Source: JACVRW01 sp963728495
GTDB lineage: Bacteria > Actinomycetota > Thermoleophilia > Solirubrobacterales > Thermoleophilaceae
DNA length: 64,000 nt
Direction: 5' to 3'
Assembly (NCBI GenBank): GCA_963728495.1
Contig: CAVSKI010000003.1
Coordinates: 186,001 to 250,000 of the forward strand
Shown: positions 39,563-47,867 of the stretch, in pieces
Numbering within the stretch: position 1 is the first letter of the stretch
Layout: the number at the start of each line of letters is the position of its first letter
Notes under the pieces: generated by a model
Seen by the model: the letters and a program-made list of their open reading frames with translations, nothing else
Told to the model about the DNA's origin: nothing
Databases searched by the model: none
Made by a program: the position numbers and the translations under genes

Positions 39563-40181
39563 CGCAGCAGCCGCGCCTTACAAGCAGGAGGTCGCCCGTT
39601 CGGGCCGGGCACCGCCCATCGCCGGGAGTCCGCGTCACGAGGGGAACGCCGGCCATCACAGCAGCCGACGCACGTGCCCCGAGCCGACGGAGTGACTTAC
39701 TCGTCCTGGCGCCGCCCGTTGCTCGATCGACGAGTCCGGCAAGCCCGCGAGCGAGGCGCGATGGTCGCCGGAGACGAGCCCGTTAGAGCGGGTGCCGCTA
39801 TGCGTCAGACCGTGATGATCGGCGGGTCGATACAGCCGAGGCGGCAGGAGCCGTAGTTGAGGTAGCACCGGAGGCGGCCGATCGCGCCGCTTCTCGCTTC
39901 AGATCCGCAAATCGGAGCCTTGCGCCTGCTCTTCCATCACGTCCTCCTTCTCGATGGCGCGACCCGAGACTAGTCCGACGGCGGTGCCCGGACAAGGCTC
40001 GGCCAAAGTCGCTCCGAGGGCGAGTTTCCGAGGCGCTTGTTCATAGTCGTCGCGCCCCCGGGCGAGAACCCCGCGCTGCACGAGCCGCGGGCGCTGGCCG
40101 CTAACTGCTTCGCGTGAAAGGAAGCGTCTCCGTCGCGTTCTCCGAGGCGGAAGTCAGCCCGTATGGACGAAGGCGGGCGCG
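39563..40181. other. Non-coding or decayed stretch next to the right inverted repeat
   Basis: No convincing gene is visible. A good ribosome binding site (GGAGG, minus strand, about 39940) precedes a 12-codon frame MEEQAQGSDLRI that stops at once. In another frame without a start codon lies a short cysteine-containing stretch (LRCYLNYGSCRLGCIDPP). The region looks like decayed cargo. Confidence 0.45.
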
Positions 40182-40294
40182 TCGGCATCCCCGGCCGCAG
40201 AGCATGTCAGAGCGAGCCGCTTGCGAGCGAGCGAACGAGCGCCAGCGAGGCTCTGCGGACGGGCGATGACGGACGCGGCCGCCCGACCGCCAAC
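40182..40294. repeat. Right 113-bp terminal inverted repeat of the putative island
   Basis: It is the inverted partner of 35246-35358 (111 of 113 bases identical). It lies 20 bases beyond the stop codon of the M28 peptidase gene (minus strand, ends at 40315), so the island would sit between that gene and ispH. Confidence 0.85.
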
Positions 40295-40314
40295 GCCGGG
40301 CCCTCAGGAAAGCG

Positions 40315-41200
40315 CTAGAGCCCGCGGATCAGCTCGAGCACGGTCTCGCCGCTCACGTCCAGGCTGCGCTCGGACACCGCGCCCAGGTCGTCGCAGGGGC
40401 GATGCCAGCAGCGGAAGTCGAAATCGATCAGGTCGATCGAGGGCACTCCCGCCTGAAGGAACGGCAGGTGGTCGTCCTGGACCACTCCCTGCGATTCATC
40501 CGGAAACGCCCGAACCGTGCCCGCTCTTCGCGCCGCAGCTCGCAGCCGCGACCACAGGCGCAGGTTCGAAAGCCCCTCGCGCGGAATGCTCAGACGCCGG
40601 TCGCCCACGAAGTCGAGCAGCACCATCGCCCGCGCCCGCCGAAAGCGCCGAGCGGCCACCTTGCTGCCGCGTAGGCCCTCCTCCGCGAACTGCGCGTCGT
40701 CCACGCCGCGAGGGACTCTCCTCGCCATCGAAGAGGACGAAGTGGATCGTGTGCCTCGGTCGCTTGACCGTCCGCGCCAGCTCGGTCACCGCCGCCGTGC
40801 CGGAGGCCCCGTCGTTGGCGCCGACGAATCCGTCGATGTCCTTGGTGTCGTAGTGGGCACCCACCACGATGTAACCCGGCTCCCGGCCGCGCACCGTTCC
40901 GATCACGTTGCGCAACCCGCCCGCCACGGGCTGGAAACGGCCTTCCGGCAGCAGTCGGCGCAGCCTCTCGGCGAGCTGCCGCGACGCCGGCGAGCCGGCC
41001 GGGCGAGGGCCGAGCTCGACCTGGTCCTGGAGCAGGCGCCAGGCCGCCGCCGAGTCGAAGCGGTCGGCCGACGGGCGCGACGGGCGGGAGTCCTCGCCGT
41101 CGTCCCCGTCGGCGAAGGGGACGTTGTCGGTTGCCACGAGCACCACAAGCGCGACGCCGAGCACGACCTGCAGGGCCAGCACTGTTCCCAGGAGCTTCAC
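40315..41200 (-). CDS. M28-family zinc aminopeptidase (apparent +1 frameshift)
   Basis: The N-terminal part has a signal anchor (LLGTVLALQVVLGVALVVLVA) and the metal-binding GAHYDTKD, GANDGASG and LFDGEES of M28 peptidases. The rest (RGVDDAQFAEEGLRGSK ... QDDHLPFLQAGVPSIDLIDFDF, CWHRPCDDLG) is in the next frame. Taking out one base in CCCT near 40716 gives a complete 294-residue enzyme with all five metal/catalytic residues. It would be a membrane-anchored or secreted aminopeptidase. GTG 41200 is the start, 31 bases from the divergent acyltransferase start. Confidence 0.82.
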
Positions 41201-41218
41201 TCAGGCGATTGTGGCGGG

Positions 41219-41224
41219 TAGAGT
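41219..41224 (+). promoter_or_regulatory. Candidate -10 box of the WS/DGAT gene
   Basis: TAGAGT is followed by exactly seven bases and GTG 41232, in the 31-base space between divergent genes. This is consistent with a leaderless transcript. Confidence 0.5.
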
Positions 41225-41231
41225 CAGCGCC

Positions 41232-42711
41232 GTGGCAAACCAGGGCCACAGGGACCGCCTGAGCGCCGTCGACGCGTCGTTTCTCCATCAGGAGAAGCAG
41301 GCCTCGCACATGCATGTCGGCGCGCTCGCGATCTTCGAGGGCCCGCCGCCGGCGCGCGAGGACTTCGCCGCGCATATCGAGTCCCGTCTCGGTCTGGTGC
41401 CGCGCTACCGCCAGAAGCTCGCCTTTCCGCGCTTTGAGATGGGCCGTCCCTTCTGGGTCGACGACCCGAGCTTCAACCTCGACTACCACGTGCGCCACAC
41501 CGCGCTGCCCAAGCCTTGCTCGGACGACCAGCTGCGCCAGATAGCGGGACGCATCTTCTCCCAGCGCCTGGACCGCTCCAAGCCGCTGTGGGAGGTATGG
41601 CTGATCCAGGGCCTCGAGCAGGGCCGCTTCGCGCTCATCTCGAAGACCCATCACGCGCTGGTCGACGGCGTGGCGGGAGTCGACCTCGCCACGGTGCTCT
41701 TCGACCTCGGGCCGGTGCCCACCCAGGTGGAGCCCGGCGAGCTCTGGTCTCCGCATCCCGAGCCCTCCGACGCCGAGCTCGTGGCCGAGGGGATCAAGGG
41801 CCTCGTGCGCACGCCCCGTTTCGCTCGCCGGCCGCGCCGTCGGAGCGCTCCAGAACCCGGGCCGCTCGCTGGAAGAGGTACTTGGGGCAGCGGAGGGGGT
41901 GGGTGAGATCGTCTGGGCGGGGATGAACCCGGCGCCCGACGTTCCGCTCAACGTGCCGATCGGCCCGCACCGGCGCGTGCGCTGGGTGCAGAGCAGGCTC
42001 TCCGACTTCAAGGAGATCAAGAACTCCCTGGGGGGCACCGTCAACGACTCGGTGCTCGCCGTGGTCGCCGGCGCGCTGGGGCGCTGGCTGCGCACCCGCG
42101 GCGTGCGCACCGAGGGGCTCGAGCTGCGCGCGCTCGTGCCGGTGTCGATTCGCACCGAGGACGATCATGGCGCCCTCGGCAACCGGATCGCGGCGATGCG
42201 GGGTCCCCTGCCCGTGTACGTGACCGACCCCGTCGAGCGCCTGCGGCAGGTACAGGAATCGATGGGCAACCTCAAGCAGTCCAAGCAGGCGCTCGGCGCC
42301 GAGGTGATCGCCGGCCTCCAGGACTTCGCGCCGCCCACGCTGCTGGCGCAGGCCTCTCGCGTCAACTTCTCCACCCGGCTGTTCAACCTGATCGTGACCA
42401 ACGTCCCGGGCCCTCAGTTCCCGCTGTATCTGCTCGGGCGCGAGATGCAGGAGATCGTGCCGATCGCCTTCCTGCCCGAGAACCACGCGCTCGCCATCGC
42501 GATCATGAGCTACAACGGCAAGGTCGACTTCGGGCTGCTCGCCGACTACGACGCCATGCCCGACCTCGAGGACCTGGGCGCGATGCTCGAGGAGTCGCTG
42601 GCGGAGCTGCTCGGGGAGGCCCGCAAGCGAGCGAAGTCCGCGGCGCGCTCCAACGGCTCGAGCTCCGGCGAGACCACGAGCGGCAAGCCCTCGCGCGCCA
42701 AACAGTCCTAG
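41232..42711 (+). CDS. Wax ester synthase/diacylglycerol acyltransferase (apparent +1 frameshift)
   Basis: The first part starts VANQGHRDRLSAVDASFLHQE and holds the catalytic HHxxxDG motif (KTHHALVDGVAGVD). The second part has GGTVNDSVLAVVAGALGRWL, NVPGPQFPLYLLG and SYNGKVDFGLLAD. The segments AGRAVGALQNPGRSLEEVLG and GEIVWAG show that frame changes at the CCCC run 41814-41817. With one C removed the protein is 492 residues, the normal WS/DGAT length. These enzymes make triacylglycerol or wax esters at the membrane surface. Confidence 0.88.
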
Positions 42712-42757
42712 TCGGCCGGGGGCACACCTCGCGGATCGCTAGCTTCTTGCGGTCCCT

Positions 42758-43672
42758 ATGAAGAAGCTTTCCACACCGGCCAGGGCCGAGGAGCGCGCTC
42801 AGGTCAACGGAATCGAGCTCGCATACGAGTCGATCGGCGATCCCTCGCAGCCGGCGCTGCTGCTGGTAATGGGCCTGGGGATGCAGATGATCCACTGGGA
42901 TCGCCAGCTCTGCGAGCTGCTGGCCGGGCGCGGCTTTCACGTGATCCGCTTCGACAATCGGGATTCGGGGCTCTCCACTCAGATCGACGCCCCTGTGCCC
43001 AATCTCATGCGCGGCATGGCGGGGCTGCGCATCGACTCTCCCTACCTGATCGAAGACATGGCCGACGACGCCTTCGGCCTGCTCGATCATCTCGGCATCG
43101 GGGCCGCCAATGTGGTGGGTGCATCGATGGGCGGCATGATCGGCCAGACGATGGCGATCCGCCGCCCCGATCGGGTGCTGTCGCTGACCTCGATCATGTC
43201 GACCACGGGTGAGCGGCGCGCCGGACGGCCGAAGCTGCGGGTCTGGAGCCTGCTCACCCAGCGCGCGCCTCGCGACCGCGACGCCTACGTCCAGCACTTC
43301 GTGAGGGTGTTCCGGATGATCGGCTCCAAGGGCTTTGCCGTGGACGAGGATCGTGTCCGCGAGGTGGCCGCCGCGGCCTATGACCGCGGCCACCACGCCG
43401 CGGGCACCGGCCGTCAGCTCTCCGCGATCCTGGCCTCCGGCGACCGCACGAAGCGGCTGCGCGAGATCAGCGTTCCCACCACCGTGATTCACGGCAAGGA
43501 CGACCCGCTCATTCCCTTGCGCGGAGGCTTGGCCACCGCGCAGGCCATCCCGGGCGCGAAGATGATCACGATCCCTGGAATGGGCCACGACCTGCCCCGC
43601 GAGGTCTGGCCCCGGATCGTGGATGCGGTGGTCGAGACCGCCGAGCGCGCAGCGGCCCCGGCGGCCTCCTAG
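42758..43672 (+). CDS. Alpha/beta hydrolase
   Basis: The 304-residue protein has the hydrolase fold with nucleophile elbow VVGASMGGMIGQ, acid HGKDDPLIP and histidine IPGMGHDLPREVW. It resembles the actinobacterial TAP-like or homoserine-transacetylase-unrelated esterases of the MGLGMQMIHWD type. The substrate is unknown. It follows the acyltransferase gene by 46 bases and both may concern lipid turnover. Confidence 0.88.
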   Translation: MKKLSTPARAEERAQVNGIELAYESIGDPSQPALLLVMGLGMQMIHWDRQLCELLAGRGFHVIRFDNRDSGLSTQIDAPVPNLMRGMAGLRIDSPYLIEDMADDAFGLLDHLGIGAANVVGASMGGMIGQTMAIRRPDRVLSLTSIMSTTGERRAGRPKLRVWSLLTQRAPRDRDAYVQHFVRVFRMIGSKGFAVDEDRVREVAAAAYDRGHHAAGTGRQLSAILASGDRTKRLREISVPTTVIHGKDDPLIPLRGGLATAQAIPGAKMITIPGMGHDLPREVWPRIVDAVVETAERAAAPAAS

Positions 43673-43676
43673 CCGC

Positions 43677-44450
43677 TCAAGGCCCCGCAGGCGGCCGATG
43701 CTCCGGCGCCAGCTCGCGGGCGAGGGCGAGGGTCTCCTCGTCGAGCGTGCCGGGCACCAGGTCGTAGCGGGCGGCGTACTCGGCCAGCACGGCGTCGCGC
43801 ACCGCCTCCCACCGGACCCCGGGCGCCTCGTCCTCCACAGCGCCAACCGTTTCCGGGTCCCAGCCGAGCGACAGCGCGGCGTAGACCGGACCGAGCACCC
43901 GCCCAACCCGATCGGAGTCCTCGACCACGATCACCGAGCCGGTGTGGGAGCCGCCGGCCACCACGCGCTGGCCGATTCCCACGAGCTTGCGCGCCCCGCC
44001 CGCGTTCACGCTCCATCGGCCCGGGCAGTACTCGCCCGCCACCTCCCCCACTCGGGCATCCACCCCGAGGCGCTCGAGCGCGCGGCGCATCAGGGCCGCC
44101 TCGGCCTCGAAGCGCTCGTGGATGCCCGCCCGCGGATCGCCGGACGGCGCCGCGTGGGCCACCTCCAGCGTGCCCTCGTGAAAGATGGCCGCGCGCCCGC
44201 CCGCCAGTCGCAACACCGCGCCGAAGCCCTCGCTTGCGGCAGCCCTGACCGCTTCCGCGTAGCCGGGTGCGAGCGCGTCGCGCTTGGCGAAGGCCACTAC
44301 GGCGGCCGGTCGCGCGACCCGCACCGTCTCCGCCAGCTCGCTCCGGGCGACCCGGAACATCACGGCACGCGAGACCGCCACGTCGAAGGCGGGGTCCTCG
44401 GGAAAGCTGTCCTCTAGAAGCGTGAGCGCCGGCAACGCGGTCGGGCTCAC
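43677..44450 (-). CDS. Lipoate-protein ligase A-like (biotin/lipoate A/B ligase family)
   Basis: The 257-residue protein has the ligase-family segments VLRLAGGRAAIFHEGTLEVA (compare RR.sGGGaVfHd.gnl), GEYCPGRWSVNAGGARKLVGIGQRVV and HTGSVIVVED. The usual RRxSGGG reads RLAGGR. It would attach lipoate or octanoate to carrier proteins, or may be a related transferase. It starts with GTG 44450, eight bases after the SufT gene, so both are in one operon. LipA, the Fe-S enzyme for lipoate synthesis, is not in the window. Confidence 0.8.
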   Translation of the reverse strand: MSPTALPALTLLEDSFPEDPAFDVAVSRAVMFRVARSELAETVRVARPAAVVAFAKRDALAPGYAEAVRAAASEGFGAVLRLAGGRAAIFHEGTLEVAHAAPSGDPRAGIHERFEAEAALMRRALERLGVDARVGEVAGEYCPGRWSVNAGGARKLVGIGQRVVAGGSHTGSVIVVEDSDRVGRVLGPVYAALSLGWDPETVGAVEDEAPGVRWEAVRDAVLAEYAARYDLVPGTLDEETLALARELAPEHRPPAGP

Positions 44451-44457
44451 GTGAACG

Positions 44458-44754
44458 TCAGAAGCCGAGCGCGAACTTGGCTTCCTCGCTCATGCGCTCG
44501 GGCGTCCACGCAGGACTGAAGGTCATCTTCGAGTGGACGGCGGTCACCCCGTCGAGCTCGCCGACGAACTCCTCCATCTGCTCGGACACCTGCGGCCCGA
44601 TCGGGCAGCCGGGCGAGGTGAGCGTGAAGGAGACGAAAACCTCCCCCTGCTCGACCTCGATGTCGTAGATCAGACCCAGCTCGACGAAGTCGAGGCCGAG
44701 CTCGGGGTCGATCACGTTCGTGAGGGCTTCCTGTACGTCGTCTACGGTCGGCAT
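44458..44754 (-). CDS. sufT: SufT/MIP18-family (DUF59) Fe-S maturation protein
   Basis: The 98-residue protein has the DUF59 pattern: VQEALTNVIDPELGLDFVELGLIYDI and LTSPGCPIGPQVSEQM with the conserved cysteine. SufT-type proteins help deliver Fe-S clusters to enzymes such as aconitase and lipoyl synthase. Its pairing with a lipoate-ligase-like gene fits that role. A TACCCT sequence nine bases before the ATG is a candidate -10 box. Confidence 0.88.
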   Translation of the reverse strand: MPTVDDVQEALTNVIDPELGLDFVELGLIYDIEVEQGEVFVSFTLTSPGCPIGPQVSEQMEEFVGELDGVTAVHSKMTFSPAWTPERMSEEAKFALGF

Positions 44755-44763
44755 GCTCGCACA

Positions 44764-44776
44764 AGGGTAGTAGCCT
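44764..44776. promoter_or_regulatory. Divergent -10 boxes between sufT and fxsA
   Basis: TACCCT (minus strand, 44764-44769) and TAGCCT (plus strand, 44771-44776) lie side by side in the 30-base gap, nine and eight bases from the respective starts. The two promoters nearly touch, so one factor could affect both. Confidence 0.45.
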
Positions 44777-44784
44777 CAGCCGAG

Positions 44785-45249
44785 ATGCCTCTACTGGCCC
44801 TCGTGGTGGTCTTCATCGTGCTCCCGCTGCTGGAGCTCTACGTGATTCTCGAGGTGGTCGGGCCGTGGCTGAAGTGGTACGGAACGGTCGCGCTGCTGGT
44901 GGTGGACTCGATCCTGGGGAGTCTCCTGCTGCGCTCCCAGGGCAGGGCGGTCTGGGGCCGCTTCAACACGGTTCTGGCCGAGGGACGGGTGCCGCACAGG
45001 GAGGTGATCGACGGTGTGCTCATCGTCTTCGGCGGCGCCTTTCTCATCACGCCGGGCTTCATCACGGACATCCTCGGCCTGATCCTCCTGATCCCGCCCA
45101 CGCGATCGATCGTGCGCCGCATCGTGGCCCGTCGCCTGGGCAGCCGGATGGCGGGTGCCGTTGCCGGGCGCGCACGGCCCCGACCGGACTGGGACGTGGA
45201 GGGCACAGCCACCGAGCACGACGCCGCACCCGGGCGGCTCGAGCGGTGA
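44785..45249 (+). CDS. fxsA: FxsA family membrane protein
   Basis: The 154-residue protein has the FxsA core with the hydrophobic N terminus VVFIVLPLLELYVILEVV, a second helix (YGTVALLVVDSILGSLLL) and the conserved stretch GGAFLITPGFITDILGLILLIPPTR, then a cytoplasmic basic tail. FxsA of E. coli is an inner membrane protein linked to phage T7 exclusion. The cellular role is unknown. The ATG lies eight bases after a TAGCCT box. It overlaps the next gene by four bases (GTGA). Confidence 0.85.
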   Translation: MPLLALVVVFIVLPLLELYVILEVVGPWLKWYGTVALLVVDSILGSLLLRSQGRAVWGRFNTVLAEGRVPHREVIDGVLIVFGGAFLITPGFITDILGLILLIPPTRSIVRRIVARRLGSRMAGAVAGRARPRPDWDVEGTATEHDAAPGRLER

Positions 45250-45950
45250 GCGCCGCTCATGCGCTCGCTTTCTTCGATCCCGACCGCGAGCTCTACGGGA
45301 CGGTGCGCTCGGGCGCCACGATCCTCTTCGAGGGTCGCAAGCCCGCCGCCCACGCCGAAGAGGCGCAGATCGAAACGGAGGGCGACGGCTGGACGGCCGA
45401 GCTGAGTGGGCGCCTCGCGCTGCGGTTGACGCCCGTGAGCCCTGAGGTCGAGTTGGGCCTGGTCGCCGCGAGCGTCTGCCACGTGTCGGGCGAGGTGGGT
45501 GGGAGCGCCGTCGACTGCCTGGGGACCGTGGCCATCACGCGCGAGGCGCCCCGCTGGGACGAGCTCGACGCCCTGCGCAGCATCTCCGCCCTCGTGGACG
45601 AGGGCAACGCCGTGCTCGCTCTTGCGCGCCGCCCGCGCGGGGCGACCGGCCACGGCGAGGAGATCGTGCGCGCCGCGATGCTGAAGGACGGCGAGCTGCT
45701 GGAGATCGAAGACGCGCGCGTGTCCACCGTGTACGACGGCGACGGCCGCCAGCGCAGCGCGGGGCTCGAGCTGTGGCCGGCGGGCGAGGAGTTCTCGCGA
45801 CGCGGGTCGGGTCAGGTGATCGCCGGGTCGTCGCTGGAGCTCGAGGCGGTCCGCGTTCACGCGGCGGTGTTTCGCTGGCGCATCGAGGGACGCGAGGCCA
45901 TCGGCGCCTACGAGCTGATGGTCCGCAACGAGCCTCCGGCCGCTGCTTGA
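45246..45950 (+). CDS. Uncharacterised beta-rich protein
   Basis: The 234-residue soluble protein (start VSAAHALAFFDPDRELYGTVRSG) shows alternating strand patterns and no membrane segment or known catalytic motif. Similar proteins occur in related actinobacteria, where I know no function. It is coupled to fxsA by a GTGA overlap. It ends GAYELMVRNEPPAAA. Confidence 0.65.
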   Translation: MSAAHALAFFDPDRELYGTVRSGATILFEGRKPAAHAEEAQIETEGDGWTAELSGRLALRLTPVSPEVELGLVAASVCHVSGEVGGSAVDCLGTVAITREAPRWDELDALRSISALVDEGNAVLALARRPRGATGHGEEIVRAAMLKDGELLEIEDARVSTVYDGDGRQRSAGLELWPAGEEFSRRGSGQVIAGSSLELEAVRVHAAVFRWRIEGREAIGAYELMVRNEPPAAA

Positions 45951-46060
45951 TCCAGGCGGCGGGCGCCAGCCGGAAGCCCCTAGGTATCCCTTCGTCTAAC
46001 AGGGCTCTGTAACCATCACTGCGCCGCGACGGAGTCCCACCGAGTGCATATCCTGCGCCG

Positions 46061-46546
46061 GTGTGGGTGTTGCTGACCGGGATGTCGGGTACCGGCAAGT
46101 CAGCGTTGGTCCACGAGTTGCGGCGTCGCGGCTATGCGGCATATGACGCGGATGAGGATGGTTTCAGCGAGCCGCGGGCGGACGGCCGGTGGGGCTGGCG
46201 TGCCGACCGGGTCGCCGACCTGCTCGGCAGAGCGCTCGACGGGCCGGCGTTCTTCGCCGGCTGCTCTGAGGAGCAGGTCGAACTACCGTTCAACGTCCGG
46301 GTGCTGCTCACTGCGCCGAGGCCCGTCCTCGTCGAGCGTCTGCGCACACGGAGCGGCAACTCCTACGGGCGTGACAGCGCTGAGCTCTCGCAGGTACTCG
46401 CGGACCTCGTCGAGGTCGAGCCGCTTCTGCATCGCTCGGCGGACCTCGTGCTGCCCACCACGGCCCCTACCGCGGAGCTCGCCGATGTACTGCTCGGACG
46501 ACTCGCCGAGCTCCGCAGGAGTAGTGAGCAAAATCGCTGTTGCTAA
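46061..46546 (+). CDS. P-loop nucleotide kinase-like protein
   Basis: The 161-residue protein begins with a Walker A motif within its first residues (LLTGMSGTGKSALV) and has an Asp-rich segment (AYDADEDGF), an R-rich lid-like region (LRTRSGNSYGRD) and the general size of shikimate/adenylate-kinase-fold proteins. The substrate is unknown. GTG 46061 follows TATCCT by six bases. The 3' end overlaps the convergent cupin gene by four bases. Confidence 0.78.
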   Translation: MWVLLTGMSGTGKSALVHELRRRGYAAYDADEDGFSEPRADGRWGWRADRVADLLGRALDGPAFFAGCSEEQVELPFNVRVLLTAPRPVLVERLRTRSGNSYGRDSAELSQVLADLVEVEPLLHRSADLVLPTTAPTAELADVLLGRLAELRRSSEQNRCC

Positions 46547-47031
46547 TCGATTTGATCTGGCAGTGGCCCGACGAACTCGACCCCATAATCCTTGGTCGCC
46601 TGCTTGATTTGCGAGCCTTGGACCGAATCGTTCGGCGGTAAACCTTCAGGTCGCGACGCGAGGGTGATCGCGCGGTAGAACTGCCCATGTCGCGGCGTCG
46701 TGAGGATGAGGTAGCGCGCCTTTTCTGACTCGACTCGGAAGCCGTGGACGGTTCCGCCGGGTATGTGCGCGAAAGAACCGGCCGGCGCCCGCACCCCCGG
46801 CTGTTCGCCGATATAAAGCGTGATCTCGCCCTCCAATACGTAGAACGACTCCATGTCGTCGCGGTGCCGGTGTAGGGGGACGCTCTCCCCGCGACTGGCG
46901 TGTTCGTCGACGAGGCAGAATGCTCCTCCCGTCTGCTCTCCTGTGGCAAGAAAGTATGTGGACGTTTCACCCATCCACCGCAGCTCAGCTTCCTTGGGTT
47001 GGTAGAGGTATGCGCCGGCTGCATCATTCAT
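46543..47031 (-). CDS. Cupin-domain protein (quercetinase-like)
   Basis: The 162-residue protein has cupin motif 1 (SVPLHRHRDDMESFYVLEGEI) with His, His and Glu ligands and motif 2 (GSFAHIPGGTVHGFR). A C-terminal helical tail follows. It resembles cupins of the quercetin dioxygenase-like group. The substrate is not known. A strong ribosome binding site (GGGAGG) lies four bases before ATG 47031. Confidence 0.82.
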   Translation of the reverse strand: MNDAAGAYLYQPKEAELRWMGETSTYFLATGEQTGGAFCLVDEHASRGESVPLHRHRDDMESFYVLEGEITLYIGEQPGVRAPAGSFAHIPGGTVHGFRVESEKARYLILTTPRHGQFYRAITLASRPEGLPPNDSVQGSQIKQATKDYGVEFVGPLPDQID

Positions 47032-47194
47032 GGTGCCTCCCCCTTTGGTCGACGAAGCCGCAGGCACACTAGAGCTAGTCAGCTAGCGGCGAGCGTTCGG
47101 TGGTGGCCTGATCGTCGGATCGCAACCTGCTGAATCGCGCGAGCGCCTGGCTGAGGGGTGCCTTCTTCAAGCCGGGTGTCGGGACGACTCTCAG

Positions 47195-47200
47195 TAGCCT
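47195..47200 (+). promoter_or_regulatory. Candidate -10 box of the HAD hydrolase gene
   Basis: TAGCCT matches the local consensus and would give a leader of about 31 bases before ATG 47238. Confidence 0.35.
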
Positions 47201-47237
47201 GATCGCCCTTGCGGCCCCCTTTCCCCTCCGAAACCAC

Positions 47238-47867
47238 ATGATCCGAGCGCTGATCAGCGACTTCGGCGGAGTCCTCACGAGCCCGCTGTCGCGCGGCTTT
47301 CTGGCTTATCAGGAGGAGGCCGGTGTCTCGATGGAGGAGCTCGGGTCGGCCATGGCGCGTGCCACCGAGACATATGGCGAGCACCCGTTGTTCGTGCTCG
47401 AGCGCGGCGAGATCACCGAGGCCGAGTTCGCCCGCCGACTCCAGGATCAGCTCGGCGGCCGCTTCGATCTCGGTCGCCTGCGGGAGCTCTACTTCGAGCG
47501 CCTCGAGCCCAATGAGCCGATGATTCGCCACGTAGCCGAGCTGCGTGCGCGCGGGCTGCGAACCGCGCTGCTCACCAACAACGTGCGCGAGTGGGAGCCG
47601 CTGTGGCGGGCGAAGCTGCCGGAGCTCGACGAGATCTTCGAGCTGGTGGTGGATTCGGCGTTCGTCGGGATGCGCAAGCCGCAGCCCGAGATCTACGAGC
47701 TCACGCTCGAGCGCCTGGGCGACGGATTGCGCGGCGAGCATTGCCTGTTCCTCGACGACCTCGACATCAACTGCGACACCGCCCGGGCCCTGGGCATGAC
47801 CGCCGTGCGCTACGAGAGCGCCGAACAGGCGATCGCCGAGCTCGAATCAGCTCTCGAGACCCGTTAG
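47238..47867 (+). CDS. HAD-superfamily hydrolase
   Basis: The 209-residue protein has HAD motif I as DFGGVLTSP, motif II in TALLTNN, the lysine of motif III in GMRKPQPEIY and motif IV LFLDDLDINCDTARALGM. Motif I lacks the second Asp (DxGG instead of DxDG), as in the IA subfamily that includes epoxide hydrolase N domains, so phosphatase activity may be weak. Its 3' end overlaps the TetR gene by 21 bases. Confidence 0.88.
   Translation: MIRALISDFGGVLTSPLSRGFLAYQEEAGVSMEELGSAMARATETYGEHPLFVLERGEITEAEFARRLQDQLGGRFDLGRLRELYFERLEPNEPMIRHVAELRARGLRTALLTNNVREWEPLWRAKLPELDEIFELVVDSAFVGMRKPQPEIYELTLERLGDGLRGEHCLFLDDLDINCDTARALGMTAVRYESAEQAIAELESALETR

Noticed and set aside
39801..39935. A small cysteine-rich peptide gene, possibly a modified-peptide precursor
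   Set aside because: The frame has no ATG, GTG or TTG start. The good ribosome binding site nearby leads only to a 12-codon frame in another reading frame, and no modifying enzyme is near.
35359..40181. A complete transposon with its own transposase
   Set aside because: No reading frame inside the inverted repeats shows a DDE, serine or tyrosine recombinase pattern.
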